Positions 38,160 through 51,285 of a stretch of DNA of 64,000 bases are shown here, in pieces (within the stretch, counting starts at the first letter, position 1; each line of letters opens with the position of its first letter). The stretch spans positions 3,224,001-3,288,000 of the forward strand of contig CM023540.1 of NCBI GenBank assembly GCA_013350335.1, written 5' to 3'. The position numbers were made by a program, and so were the translations under genes. Source of the DNA: Chimonanthus salicifolius. Lineage: Eukaryota; Streptophyta; Magnoliopsida; Laurales; Calycanthaceae. A model generated the notes under the pieces. That model did not search any database, was not told the origin of the DNA, and worked only from the letters and a program-made list of their open reading frames with translations.

Positions 38160-41100
38160 TGTAACGCCCCGCCCTTTTTCACTCGCTTCTTCCCGTAAAT
38201 TCAGAGCCTATTTTTTTTTTTATAACAGAGTAGAGTGATAGAGCGCTGGACGTCACGAAGCGAGCTAAGTCCGAACTTCCAAAGTTCGACCCTTAACTGG
38301 CCAATTCTATGTGTGCATGGACTAAGTGCACGAAAATGGTTCACACATAATAATATCAACTTGCGGAATAAAAATCATAATTGCGGAATCATAACATGCA
38401 GAATAATAATAGAACCAAGTTCTATTCCGTTCAGATAGCAAATTACGTCAAGTCCTTAATCATCATTCAAATACCATAATTATCAAAATTAACATCCACC
38501 CATCTAAGTTATTACATTCCGAAATCTAGATACTCAAATACAAGTCCATGAGTAACTTTTATTAAAAATAATAAACTAAATCATCCAAGCTCCTATGCCT
38601 GGCCCGTCTTGCATTCATCGTTCCCCTGAATTTGTGTATCATCAACTAAGGTAGAAGTAGGGCGTTAGAACAACGCACCCAGTACGTATTCCATATACGG
38701 CTAACACATGGTCAGTACAAAACATATATAATAATACCGTAATGTCAAAAACTATATAAACCCATGCCATGCAATGATGACAAGTGCAATGAGTCCCACC
38801 CATCACATGTACATAAAAGTACCCACCACATAGGTCTTTCGGACGCCCCGACAGAGTGTGGACCCTCCAGAATCTTCCTAATGGAAAATCACATCAAGTT
38901 ACCTCACATAGGTTTTTCGAACGCCCCGACGGAGTGTGACCCCTCCAGTTACAAATCCTCCACCACATGCCATGCATGAGATGCCAATGAAACATAAACA
39001 TAGCATTAAAAATCAACTTTTGAAACATAATCAACACATGCTATTTATACAATTAAACATAGCATTTGAAATTCAATATAAAGCATATCCTTTGAAACAT
39101 AATTTCATCAAACATAAGATAAAACAAATGTACATAAACCATGGTTTCAAAGAGGTGGAATCCTACCAAAGACCGCTAACGTGTGCTTGAGTCTTTCGTC
39201 CGGTAACCGTTCACGATCATAAACACCTTGTGAGGACCCGTTACCTTATAATATAATAATCAATCAAAACCAAGTCCCACTTAATTTACAACATTTAAAG
39301 TCCACTAACCAATCCCCATACTTACAAGATTGCCATTCATGGCCAACCTTCCATCTTAGCATATATTCACAACTTTGCCCTTGGTTTAATCATTTCAAAC
39401 CTTCCACTCCTTAACACATAAACACAATAGACCGATAACTGATTCATGGGGTTCGGCAAAGCACCATGGTTGAACCCTATGATGTCTAAGTCCAAACCGA
39501 TCCATAATCATAGATTCATGATTCATAAATAAGACTCTAATCCTTCCCTTCATTTAATCATATTAGGTCCATATAAATTCCATAACCACTCAAATCCATA
39601 AAAGAGACCTCATGGGGTTCGGCCATACATCATGGCCGAACCCATGATCTTTCACTTTAGGCTATAACTACAACCTTGCCATTGGTCTCATCTATAGTTA
39701 ACATTTCATTCAATTACAAATACCTAAATCCATATTTTGATCCACAAACCATAAAATTGGTTCATGGGGTTCGGCCAAGCACCATGGCCGAACCCATGAT
39801 GGCTAAGTTTCCATTAATTTCATCAACCTCCGTTATTAGCAATTCCATAATTAACAAGTCCACAATTTGAAGGTCCATATTTAGAATGTTTCTAAGTTTA
39901 GCATGCTTCCTTCCATAATTTGATAACTTCCAATTTTAGTATGCAACTTCCATAATTAACAATCATCTTCCATAAATAAACTCTAGTGGGGTCGGACCAT
40001 ACACCATGGCCAAACCTCACCCAATTGAGACAATCCAATTACTTTCTAATTTAATATAACTTCCATAAATAAAAACCTTCCCATTTTAAACTCCTCCTTC
40101 TATTTTTAGAAGGTTTCCATGTTTAAAACATAAATCCTTCCATACTTAGAATGTTTCCAAGATAATCTCCACCTTCCATTATTAATCTAAGGTCCATAAT
40201 TAGATAGCTTCTAATTAAATCATCTCCTCCATAAAATAAACCCTAGTGCATGGCCGAACCTCACTCATAGAAATAATCCATATCTTAATTTCTTTCTAAC
40301 ATGGGGTTCGGCCATACATTGTGGCCGAACCCTATGGTTCATGCTTCCATTTAATTCCTTTCCAAATTACATAACATTAACATCAAACTATTATTTAAAA
40401 TTAACCAAACCAATTCACCTCCATGGGGTTCGGCCATACACCATGGCCGAACCCTATGGTTCTTTAATTTCTTTCCTTGAACATAACTCCATAATTTTCT
40501 TCCTTAATTCCATAATCTAATTGCATTAACATTATCCCAAAATTCTCTAGGGTCCGGCCATACACCATGGCCGAACCCTAGGGTCCTTGGTTCTCCATCA
40601 AAACATTCATTTAAATCATTAACCTTAGGTCCATATAATTCAATGCCTAAGAAAACCCCAAATTCATAAATTTATTTGGTGGGGTTCGGGCATACACCAT
40701 GGCTGAACCTCACCCCTCCAAACATCATATTTCATTATCAACAAACTCCCATAAAAATTCATGAACATATTTGGTGGGGTTCGGCCATACACCATGGCCG
40801 AACCTCATCCCTTTTCTTCCATTCTTTTGGTCTTATATCTTAGCCATAATCAAATCATGGTTCAGCCATGCAATGGCCGACCGATATCCTTAAACATATC
40901 TCCATTTAAAGTTATCATGATTATCTCCCAATCTTCTTCCATGGGGTTCTTTTCTTTTAAACAAAAATTATACAATCACTTACCGGTTCGCGACTTCTTC
41001 GGTTTTCCTTCGCTCTGGTTGGTTCTTGCTTTTCCAATCCTTTTCTTCCTTGGCCTTCTCTTCTTGCTGGCTGCCGTCTCTTCCTCTTGAGAATTGGCGA

Positions 41101-41546
41101 GAATGGGGCTTGAGAGAAGGAAAGAATTCGGCTATGTGTATTGCCGTGCGCCCCTCTCCTTTCTTTTATTAAAAATCTCCCCTTAGTCCTAATTTAGAAG
41201 GTGCTTAAGATAACCCTTCCCCCTTAGGGCCTTGCGTCCCTTGCTTCCTCTTTTTAAAAGATTTTATGCGCATGGCATAGATATGGAAATCCTTTTACAC
41301 GGCCATGCTATTTTATTTTTATTCTTAGATATCTTCTTTATTTAATTTTAGACAATTTCTTGGATATGCAAATCCTAGATATTTTCTCAAGATATTCTAG
41401 CATATCACGTAGATATGCATATCACTCATGCGCATAAACTTGGATTTAATATCTAAAACTTGGCCATGCACATTTATTTAATAATTCACAAATTAAAAAG
41501 GGAAATTTTCATATATTTAAATAATCTAAAAATCCGAGGTGTTAAA
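38160..41546 (-). mobile_element. Complete A solo-LTR-like element inserted in a palindrome, TSD atggg
   Basis: A 3,387-bp element starting TGTAACGCCCCGCCC and ending GAGGTGTTAAA, so the final CA has mutated to AA. Perfect atggg duplications lie at 38155-38159 and 41547-41551. Excision restores ccatggggttcggccatac, an intact palindrome flank. Its own palindromes lie near 39447, 39613, 39766, 39990, 40304, 40426, 40550, 40682, 40776 and 40859 (half unit 40252). The complement of GTAAGT (cttaccggttcg) is at about 40979-40990. Confidence 0.87.
40547..40581. repeat. Palindrome with matched CTAGGG/CCCTAG flanks
   Basis: Arms CTAGGGTCCGGCCAT and ATGGCCGAACCCTAG around ACACC. The outer flank CTAGG replaces the usual CATGG on both sides, so the two arms changed together. 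Only one internal pair (C/A) is mismatched. Confidence 0.85.
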
Positions 41547-43441
41547 ATGGGGTTCGGCCATACACCTTGGCCGAACCCTATGGGGTATAACTTCCCAATT
41601 ATAGCAACTTCCATATTTGAATCCATAATTCAAGTTGCCTTCCTTTTTTATCAACAAGTCCATATTTAGAAACTTTCTAAATTTAATACCCTCCTTCTAT
41701 TTTTAAGTCCTTTCTAAATTAAACTCCACATTCCATATTTAGAAGGTTTCCAATTTAGAACCCATCCTTCCATAATTGGAAGCTTTCCAAATTTATCTCC
41801 ACCTTCTATATTTAGAAGATTTCCAAATTTAATAAACAACTCCATATAAATTCCTTAATAATTTAAATCCATTTAAAATTATTAAAACCCTTTCCATGGG
41901 GGTCGGCCATACAACATGGCCGAACCCTATGGTTCCTTACTTCCTTCAAAACATCATTTAAATAGAACCAATGTCATTCCATTTAAACCCTTTGAAATCA
42001 TAAACATAAACTTATGATTTTCACCCTTTTGATCTCCATTTAAGATTAATCAATATTTTATCAAACATCCATTAAAATTTCACCAAAGTCCTTCCATGGA
42101 TTCCAACCCAAAAACCCATAATTTAAACCATGTATTTCCATTAAAATTACCAAATCATCCATCAATTCTCTTCCATGTGCATGGCCGAACCCTATGGTTC
42201 CATGCTTCCTCTTTTAAAATCCATACAAATCCTCCTAACCGTCCATGGTTTTTGTCATTGAAATTTATTAACCAACTCCCATATTTTTCCTCATTAAAAC
42301 TCCATAAATTATAAGCAACAACCTTCCATGGGGTTTGGCCCTTCATCATGGCTGAACCTATGGTTTACCCAATTCTCTTAAACCATCTAAACCCATAATC
42401 AAATCATGTCTTTCCATGGTTTTCATCCCTTAAAATATAACCAATAACCTTCCTTTAAAAATCACCAAAAACATAAAATCGCTTACCGGTTATGCGACTC
42501 CTTCGATTTTCCCTCGGTTGGTCTTGCTCTTCCAATCTTCTTCTTACTTAGCCTCCTTGATCTTCCACTCGGCTGGCTGCCTTCTCTTCTCTTTGTTCTT
42601 GCCGAGAATGAGTCTTGAAAGAGAGAGAGAATGTAATGCCGTGAGCCTCTCCTTCTCTTATAAAAATTCCCAATTGGTTCTATCTTAGAAGCTACTAAGA
42701 CCCCCTTAAATTTGCCATTGCCGTGTGCTCATTTGTCTCTCTAACATAGCAAGTGCCATGCGCCCCATTGTCTTATGAGATAACAATTGCCGTGTGCACC
42801 TTTGATTTATAGAAATTCCAATTGATCCCAATATTAGAAGATGCCATGCGCCCCTCTTGTGTTGCCTCTTTATAAAACCTCCACTTAATCAAAAATAGAA
42901 AGTGCCATGCACCCCTTGTTGCCTTTTATAAAACCTTCACTTGATAAAAAATAGAAAGTGCCATGCGCCCCTTGTTGCCTCTTATAAAACCTTCACTTAA
43001 TCAGAAATAGAAAGTGCCATGCGCCCCATGTTTAGCTATTGCCTTAGAGCCATTCTTAATCAAGGGAAATACCCCTTTTTAAAATGATATTATGAACATT
43101 AACATAGATATGGAAATCCCTCATGCGGCCTATGCAACTCCTACAATATTTCCATATCTTCCAAATTTCCTTTATGCACATAATCATAGATATTCAATCT
43201 TCATACTCGACCATAGTAATCTATTTTGAACATCTTCTTGGATATGCAAATCCAATATTCGGCCATGCATAATCTTTTATTTAAGCACCATTTAATTTAT
43301 TGAAACCATTTCCATATTCCGTTGAGTCTTAATTGGGCTATGACCCAACATTTACCCATAAATAAATCGATATCTAATAATTCATAAATTAAATGGGTAA
43401 TTTTTGTAAATATTTATAACTTGAAAATCTGGGGTGTTACA
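41547..43441 (-). mobile_element. Partial opposite-orientation A element (piece 3, sense 5' end)
   Basis: Resumes inside a palindrome (41549) and continues with units near 41899 and 42332 (half unit 42181). It then has the complement of a GTAAGC-like donor (gcttaccggtt, about 42481), a leader, and a sense 5' region with four successive copies of a gtgccatgcgcccc-ttgttgcc-ttataaaacc word set (about 42840-43035). It ends GGGGTGTTACA at 43441, followed by B sequence gcttcagg. Confidence 0.78.
42835..43040 (-). repeat. ~60-bp tandem repeats in A 5' region
   Basis: Repeated words GTGCCATGCGCCCC, TTATAAAACC and CACTTAATCA-AAATAGAAA occur at spacings of about 55-65 bp from roughly 42840 to 43030, giving about four imperfect copies. 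They lie upstream of the presumed promoter on the sense strand. Confidence 0.65.
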
Positions 43442-43631
43442 GCTTCAGGATTGCGAGGTCGAACCCATAGGGAAAATGCAAAATATATGCAAAACTATAT
43501 GCAATTGAAATATTATGGTATAAGACATTCCAAGATCATGGAAATAAATTTTAAAAAAAGAAATGAAAACTCTAATCTTTGAAATATAACTTAATCAAGA
43601 CACTTTCTAAAAATAGAAGACCAATTCTCAA
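43442..43631 (-). repeat. B tandem array, segment 5
   Basis: A 190-bp piece of a B unit (gcttcaggattgcgaggtcg...ccaattctcaa). It is separated from segment 4 by the composite A block. Segments 4 to 6 sum to about 1,487 bp between PBS-like sites, some 300 bp short of two units, so part of the B array was lost here. Confidence 0.82.
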
Positions 43632-44237
43632 TGTAATACCTCGGATTTTCAGATTATTATTTTATATGAAAATCATCCATTTTTCTTGTGAATTTTAGAT
43701 TGGATCTTATATGGATAAGGAATTGGGCCATGACCCAATTAGGACCCAATTAAATTGTGGCATTGATTTTTATCAAAAATTAAATGGGATAGTGCATGGC
43801 CAAATTTTAATTATTAAATCCAAGTTTATACGCAAAAGTGATATGCATATCTAGTTGATATGCTAGAATATTTAGAGAAGGACTTTTCTAATTAAATTGG
43901 ATTTGCATATCTAAAGAAAATGTTCAAGTATAAATAAGATTGTGCAAGGCCGTTGATGGAGATATTAATATCTATGAAATAATTAAAAGATTATGCATGG
44001 CCGAATTTTAGATATTAAATTTATATGTTATGCGCATAAGATGGTAACCAAGGAAACTAGCTAATCTAAATAAAGATGGAATTAAGGGAAGGTTTTAAAT
44101 TAAGGAGGGTAGGTCGGCAACCACTAAATAAGGAAGGAGGCCACACGGCATTGCCATCTAAGGCAAGGATCGGCGCATGGCCAAAGGAGGGGGTGAGATT
44201 ATCTTAAGGGATTTCTAAACTAAGACCAAGGGAAGGT

Positions 44238-44245
44238 TATATAAA
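44238..44245 (+). promoter_or_regulatory. TATA-like box of A element
   Basis: TATATAAA lies in a GGTTATATAAAGGAG context, followed 45-90 bp downstream by a run of CTCTCTC leader sequence and then purine-rich DNA up to a donor-like site at 44432. This order is typical of plant LTR promoters. Transcription itself cannot be shown from sequence. Confidence 0.6.
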
Positions 44246-44431
44246 GGAGAGAAGGACAAGGGGGCATGGTTTACATACCATTGCCGAATTCTACTTTCCT
44301 CTCTCTCAATCTCTCATCCTCTCACACGGCAAAGAGCAAGAGAAGAAAAGGCAGCAACAAGAAGGTGTTCCTGGTTGGAGAAAAATTAAGAAGAAGGGAG
44401 AAAGATTAGAAGAGCAAGGAATTGAAAAGAG

Positions 44432-46525
44432 GTTAGTATCTTAATGAAATAGTTTTATTTTTGAAACAAAAAGAACCATAGGGTTCGGTCATGGTGTTTG
44501 GCCGAACCCCATGGAGGAAGATAGGAGATGAGTTTTAATGATTTAAATGGAGAGAAAGAACCATAGGGTTCGGCCTTAGTGCATGGCCGAACCCCATGGA
44601 AAGATTTGAGTTATTTGTTGGTTTTAAGAAAGAAAACCATGGAGATTGTTAATTAAGTGTTTGGTGTAAATGTTATGTGATTTGAAGGGATTAAATGGAA
44701 GAACCATGATTGCATTATGGCTAAGTTAATTTGATCAAAAGTAATGAAAAAAAGGGTGAGGTTCGGCCATGGTGTATGGCTGAACCCCACCAAATATTTT
44801 ATGGATTGATGATTGATTTTAATGGATCTAAGCTAAATGGTCAAAGATCATGAACCATAGGGTTCGGCCATGGTGTATGGACGAACCCCATGGGGTAATT
44901 TTGGAAGGTAGATGGATTTGAATGGCTAAATTAGAAAGCTTCTAATTAAGGAAAGGGGTTGCTAAAATTGGAAAACATCCAATTATGGAAGGTGTGTGCC
45001 AAATTTAGAAAGTTTCCAATTATGGAAGGTGGTTGCTAATTATGGAAACCTTCCATTTATGGAAAGGTAGAGTTTAATTATGGAAACCTTCCAATTATGG
45101 AAGGATGGAGATTATTTTGGAAGCATTTAATTATGGGAAGTAATATGAATGGAAAAATTGGACATTACATGGCCGAACCCCATGAATTAAATCTATAGTT
45201 AATGATTTTTGAAAGAGGGTTCATAATTTGGAAAAGTGGTTATGTTTGATTATTGGATTGAAAGAATAGAAAAAAGGGTGAGATTCAGCCATGGTGTATG
45301 GCCGAACCCCACCAATTGTATTATGACTTTAATTGATTAAAATGGAAGGTTAGCCATGAATGGCATTATCGTAAATTTATGGAAATATTGGACATAGGGT
45401 TCGGCCATGATGCATGACCGAACCCCCATGAAGTAATTCTATGGGTTAGGTTTGTATGTTAAGGAATCAAGGGAAATGGAGTGTATGATAATTACATGCC
45501 AAAGTGGAGGATCATGGGTTCGGCCATGGTGTATGGCCGAACCCCATGAGTTGTGTTTTGATGGACTTGTTTGGTTAAGGAAATTTATAGGGTCTAATTA
45601 TGGTAGATTTAAATGAAAGAGGGAAACAATGGCATTTTTGTAAATAGTTGTGAAAGTGGTAAGCCATGGGTTCGATCATGGTGTATGGCCGAACCCCATG
45701 GGGTTTGTTTGTGGACTTGGAATTTTGAAAATCAAGTGGGACTTGGTTATGATAAATTGTTATATTATAAGGTAACGGGATCTCGCAAGCAGTGCGCGAT
45801 CGATGATCTATTATTGGACGAAAGACGCAAAGACACGTAACGGTCTTTGGTAGGATTCCAGCTCTTTGAAACCATGGGCTTATGTACATTGTTCTTACTT
45901 TATTTATGATGTTTTATGATGCAAAATTATATGTTTCAACTATGTGATTTTAAATGCTATGATTTGTTTTATTGCATAGCATGTTGGCATTTGCATCTCA
46001 TGCATGGCATGGGAGGGATGACAGGTAACCGTAGCCCACACTCCGTCGGAAAGTCCGTAAGGCAACTGTGGGGCCTCCCTTGGTGATGAGAATCCCACCA
46101 GGAGAATTACCTTGATGAGGAGAATTCCATCAAGAGGATACTGTGTAACCGGAGCCCACACTCCATCGGGATGTCCGTAAGGCAACTGTGAGGCATACCT
46201 TGATGAGGAGAATTCCATCAAGAGGATACCATGTGTTTGTGATGGGTGGGACTCATTGCATATGATAGCATGGCATGGCATTGATTCAGCATGATTATGA
46301 TTTTATTATCATGTAAGGTTTTGGTTTTATCGGTATGATTGGAACTCTATTATCATGCCCTGTTTTGGATTCAATGTTTTATGAGTATATTATGATTTAT
46401 TAACCCTGATTTTGATATATATTATATCTGGATTTTTGGTACTAACCATGTGTTAGCCCTAACTGGAATACCTACTGGGCGCGTTGTTCTAACGCGCTAC
46501 TTCTACCCTGTAGTGAATGATGCAG
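44432..46525 (+). other. Possible intron spanning the palindrome array
   Basis: A donor-like G|GTTAGTAT at 44432 and an acceptor-like TGATGCAG|G ending at 46525, preceded by CTAAC and CTACTTCTACC (branch-point and pyrimidine-like). The two ends recur at matching places in other A copies (for example 48559/50967 and 57732/60109). If used, the palindromes would be intronic. This is inference from motif position only. Confidence 0.35.
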
Positions 46526-46795
46526 GAAATGAGGAAAACGGGGAACGCAAGGAAGGCCAGGCATAGGAACATGGATGATTTATTTTATGTGTTTTAAATA
46601 AAGATACTCATGGACTTGTATTTAGAGTATCCAGAATTCAGGATGTAATAACTTAGATATTTTGCTATGGTTGGATGTTATTTGCATATTAAATAATGTG
46701 ATTCAATGACTAAGTACTTTGCTATCAAATGGTTTGGATATGAGTGTTATCATGATTTCCGCAATGATGATTTATTCCGCATGTTTATCGTATTG

Positions 46796-46839
46796 CTATG
46801 TGTGAACTGTTTTCTTGGACTTGGTCCATACACACATAG
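46796..46839 (+). other. Terminal stem-loop, common form
   Basis: Arms CTATGTGTG (46796-46804) and CACACATAG (46831-46839), followed by the invariant GGTTGGCCAGTTAAGG. The inner stem is TTGGAC/GTCCAT, imperfect. This is the reference form against which the variants at 15197, 51242 and 62816 show paired changes. Confidence 0.8.
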
Positions 46840-46974
46840 GGTTGGCCAGTTAAGGGTCGGACTATGGAAGTTCGGATTTAGCTCGAGTCGTAACGTCCCG
46901 CTCTTGCTCATACTCTGATATTTTTTAAAAAAAAACAGACCTTGATTTCTATGCGAGAAGGGCGGGGTGTTACA

Positions 46975-47628
46975 CTCAAAATAGAAACAACATCTAAAAT
47001 AAGATTCCACCAAATTAATGAAAAGTTGATGGTCAAGCACAAGATTAATCATTCGAATTCAATTTTTTTCAATGATCTTCATTGATTTTTCCTATTTATT
47101 TAGAATTAGACACCTTATTTAGAAACCTTCCAAGTTTAGATGAGTTTGTAAAATTAAAAACCTTCTATGATTAAAAATTATCTAAAATTAGACACCTCCA
47201 AAAGTAGACAATTGTCTAAAAATAGAAGTTTTCTAAAATTAGATAATTGTAAATCTTTCCAATGATAGAAGTTTTAAAACTTTCCAAATTTAGTTCGCTT
47301 TCGAAAAATAGAATATTTAAAATAAAGTGTCTTTCCAAGATTAAAAAGATCCTAAAAGGAAAAATGGCTGGAAAAATAGATATTGCTAAACTTAACAAGT
47401 TTCTAAATTTAGTAAGTCTTTCAAATCTAAATAAAATCCAAAATTTATACTACTTAAAAAGAAAAACATTCTAAACTTAAGTAGCCTTCTAAAATTAGAT
47501 CTTCTAAAAATAGAAAGTACGAATTTTAAATAGTTTCCTAAAATAGAAATTTTCAAACATAGCAGTATTTCTAAAAACACAACATTTCAAAATATATATT
47601 TGATTGTTTCCCGACAACGGTGCCAAAC
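46975..47628 (-). repeat. B tandem array, segment 6
   Basis: A 654-bp B piece from the ctcaa TSD to a PBS-like site (47607-47625, minus strand TGGCACCGTTGTCGGGAAA). It has the usual AT-rich subrepeats such as TCTAAAATTAGA. It ends ccaaac, the target of the next A element. Confidence 0.85.
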
Positions 47629-48558
47629 TGTAACACCCCGGATTTTCAAGTTATTAAATATTTACGGAAATTACCCATTTAATTTGTGAATTTTTAGATA
47701 TGGATCTTATATGGGTAAAGTGTTGGGTCTTTGCCCAATTAAGACACAATGGATTGTGGAAATGGTTTCAAATCAATTAAATGGGCTGAATTTAATTAGT
47801 AATGCAATTTATATAATTAAGGGATTTGGATTAATTGCATGTGCATGAAAAGTATTGATGGAAAGATTACATTGGTCGTGTATGAAGGATTTGCACATGT
47901 ATGGGATATGTGCATGATGTATTAGAATATTTTAAAAAGGAGTATTTTCCTTGGTTAAGAGTGATACTAGGGATTTGATAAATGGAAGGGGCGCATGTCA
48001 TATTGCTAAATATGAAAGATATCTAAGATTAAAAATAGCACTAAGGCAATTGCTAAGAAAGAAAGGGTGCACACCATCGTCTAAGTTGGGATCAATTGGA
48101 AATAATAAATGAAAGGCAAGGAGGAGCGCATGGCACCTTCTAAGTTGGGATCAATTGGAAATAATAAAGGAAAGGCAAGGAGGGCGCATGGCACCTTCTA
48201 AGTTGGGATCAATTGGAATTTCTATAAAACAAGGGTAGTGCACACGGCAATGGTTATTTTAACAAGGGGCTCACGACATTGTCTAAGTTGGGACCAATTA
48301 GAGATTAATAAAGGAAGCAAGGGCACACAGCAATTGCCATTTCAATAAGGTTGGCCGTGTGGAGTTTTACAAAACAAGGAGAGGGGCTCACGGCAATACA
48401 CATACACCCCAAGGCCGAATTCTCTCTTTCTCTCAAATTCTCACTCTCGGCATTATCAAGAGAAGGAAAGGCAGCCAGCAAGTGGGAAAGATCAAGAAGA
48501 AGAGAAAGATTGGAAGAGCAAGATCAACCAAAGGAAAACCGGAGGAGTTGCGGAACCG

Positions 48559-50967
48559 GTAAGTGATTTGATGTTTTTGATTAAAATAAAAGAACCATAC
48601 TATGGCCGAACCCATGGAAGAAAATTGGGAGATGATCATGGTATTTTTAATGGAATGATGAACCATAGGGTTCGGCCATGGTGCATGGCGAACCCCATGG
48701 AAAGACTATGGTAATTTAATTAAAGTTTGAAAGATGGAAACCATGGAAAGACATGGTTTTATTTATGGGTTTAAATGGTTTAAGAGAATTGGATAAACCA
48801 TAGGGTTCGGCCATGATGAAGGGCCGAACCCCATGGAAGGTTGTTGCTTATAATTTATGGAAATTTTAATGAGGAAAACCATGGAAGGTTGTTGCTGATA
48901 ATTTATGGAATTTTTAATGAGGAAAAAAACCATGGAAGGTTGTTGGTTATATTTTTATGGGTTGGAAACCATGGGATGAAATTAGATGATCATGGTGTTC
49001 TAAATAGAAAAGGAGGAAACATAGGGTTCGGCCATAGTGCATGGCCGAACCCCATGATAGAATATTGATTAATCTTCAATGGAGATTGAAAGGTGAAAAT
49101 CATAAGTTTATATTTATGATTTTAAAGGGTTTAAATGGAAAGGATATTAATAATTTTAATGGATTTAAATGATGGAAGATCATAGATGAATGCTGATTGA
49201 TTAAATGGAAGATCAAGGATTAAATGATTGTCAAAGGGAAGATTAACCATAGGGTTCGGCCATGGTGTATGGCCGAACCCCATGGAGGATGGTTACTAAA
49301 TTAGAATCTTTCTAATTATGGAAGGTGGAGATTAAATTGGAAAGATTCTAATTATGGAAGGAACCTTGAATTATGGATTCGAGAATAGAATTGCTAATAT
49401 TGGAAAGTTTCTAATTATGGATCAAAAAGGAAAGAACTTTGATTTATGGATCCAAGTATGGAAATGAATATAATTGGAAAGTTTACATCATAGGGTTCGG
49501 CCATGGTGTTTGGCCGAACCCCATGAATCAAGTCTTTAGTTCAATTATGGATTCATTATTATTAAATAAATTTAGAAGGAGGATGGAACCATAATATCAT
49601 GGGTTCTGCCATGGGATAAGGTCGAACCCCATGAACCAATTTTAATGGGTCACTCATTGGTGGATCATGTTTGGATTAAGGAATCGGTTATGGATCATTT
49701 TAAAGGGTTAATTGGAGTGTTATGCATGATTAAATGAATGAAAGGACCTATGTTTGGAATCTAAACATAAGTTGTTGAAGGCAATGGCAAAGCTGTAAAT
49801 ATCGCCTAAAATTGAAAGATCATGGGTTCGGCCATGGTGTATGGCCGAACCCCATGAACTTGTTAATGGGCCAATTGTGGGCCTTTGTATAATTTAAATG
49901 ATTGGTTTACCAAACCAAGGGATGAGGGGTTTTATTTTATGAATTATGAACCAATCATGAAATAATGTTATGGATGGGTTTTGGACATAAACCTAAGGTA
50001 ATGGCATTTTGGTAATTAAGTGAAAATAAGGGACCATGGGTTCGGCCATGGTGTATGGCCGAACCCCATGGGGACTGTTTTCTGAACTTAATGTTTGATA
50101 TATATTAGATGATTAATTGGGTTATCATCAGATTAATGCAAAAAATTGGCAATAATGGCATTATTGTAAATATGGTCAAAAATAAAAGACCATAGGTTCG
50201 GCCATATTGTGTTTATGGACTTGAACATTATTGTAAATCAAGTGGGACTTGGCTTTAATTGATTGTTATATTATAAGGTAACGGGAACTCACAATGTGTG
50301 TACGATCGTGAGCGGTTACCGTACGAAAGACGCAAGGACACGTTAGCGGTCTTTGGTAGGATTCCACCTCTTTGAAACCATGGGTTTATGTACATTGTTT
50401 TTATCTTGATTTGATGAATTTATATTGCAAAGGATATGTTTCAAAATGTGAGTTTTAAATGCTATGTTTATATGATAAAATAGCATGTGTTGTATATGTT
50501 TCAAATATGAGCTTTCAAATGCTATTACTTGTATAATTGCATAGCATGTGGACATTTGCATCTCATGCATGGCATGGGAGGGATGAACGGTAACCGGAGA
50601 TCCACACTCCGTCGGGGCGTCCGTGAATCAATCGTGGGGGATACCTTGATGAGGAGCTTTCCATCAAGAGGATATTTTGTGATGGGTGGGACTCATTGCA
50701 TATGATAGCATGGCATGACATTGAATTGGCATGATTATGATCTTTATTATCATGCAATGTTTCTGGTTTTTATCGGTATGATTGGATCTCTATTATCATA
50801 CACTGTTTTGGATACGATGCTTTATAAGTATGGTATGATTTATTATAACTGGTTTTGATATATATTATATCTGGATTTTTGGTACTAAGCCATGTGTTAG
50901 CCCTAATTGGAATGCCTACTGGGCGCGTTGTTCTAACGCCCTACTTCTACCTTAGTGGATGATACAG
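48559..50967 (+). other. Possible intron spanning the palindrome array (second example)
   Basis: Donor-like CCG|GTAAGTG begins at 48559 and acceptor-like GATACAG|G ends at 50967, after CTAACGCCCTACTTCTACC. The donor context (GCGGAACCGGTAAGT) is shared with 20952 (GCGGAACTGGTAAGT) and with the minus-strand copies at about 27258 and 40980. Splicing is inferred only. Confidence 0.35.
48841..48960 (+). repeat. Three ~55-bp tandem repeats between palindromes
   Basis: GGAAGGTTGTTG recurs at about 48836, 48884 and 48932, with TATAATTTATGGAATTTTTAATGAGGAAAA-type sequence between the first two pairs. This is a local duplication within one A copy. Confidence 0.75.
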
Positions 50968-51241
50968 GAAACGAGGGGAACGATGAACGCGAAATGGGCC
51001 AGGCATAGGAGCTTGGAGGATTATAGTTTATATTTTGTTCAAGATACTCATGGGCTTGTAATTTGAGTAACTAGTCTTCGGATGTAATAACTTAGATGAT
51101 TTTGCTATGGTTGGATGTTTTATTGGATAATTAATTATGAATAAAGACTTGACGTACTTTGCTATCTGAAATGGAATAGAACTTGGTTCTATGATGATTA
51201 TAATTCCGCAGTTTTAATGTTGATTCGCATGTTTGATATTG

Positions 51242-51285
51242 TTATGTGTGAACTGTTTTCATGAACTTAGTCCATGCACACATAA
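51242..51285 (+). other. Terminal stem-loop, compensatory variant 2
   Basis: Arms TTATGTGTG (51242-51250) and CACACATAA (51277-51285). Against the common CTATGTGTG/CACACATAG, the outermost C-G pair is T-A here, with both sides changed. The inner stem CATGAAC/GTCCATG has one mismatch. Confidence 0.78.

Larger units (their letters stand above)
43632..46974 (+). mobile_element. Complete A solo-LTR-like element, TSD ctcaa
   Basis: A 3,343-bp element starting TGTAATACCTCGG and ending GGGCGGGGTGTTACA, with perfect ctcaa duplications (43627-43631, 46975-46979). It shows the sense layout clearly: TATA-like 44238-44245, CT-rich leader (44285-44330), donor-like GTTAGTAT (44432), palindromes near 44480, 44566, 44761, 44865, 45291, 45400, 45517 and 45667 (half unit 45173), GC-rich block (45774-45860), hairpin repeats (46025-46215), acceptor-like TGCAG (46521-46525), stem-loop (46796-46839) and A-tract (46927-46935). 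No coding potential. Confidence 0.9.
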
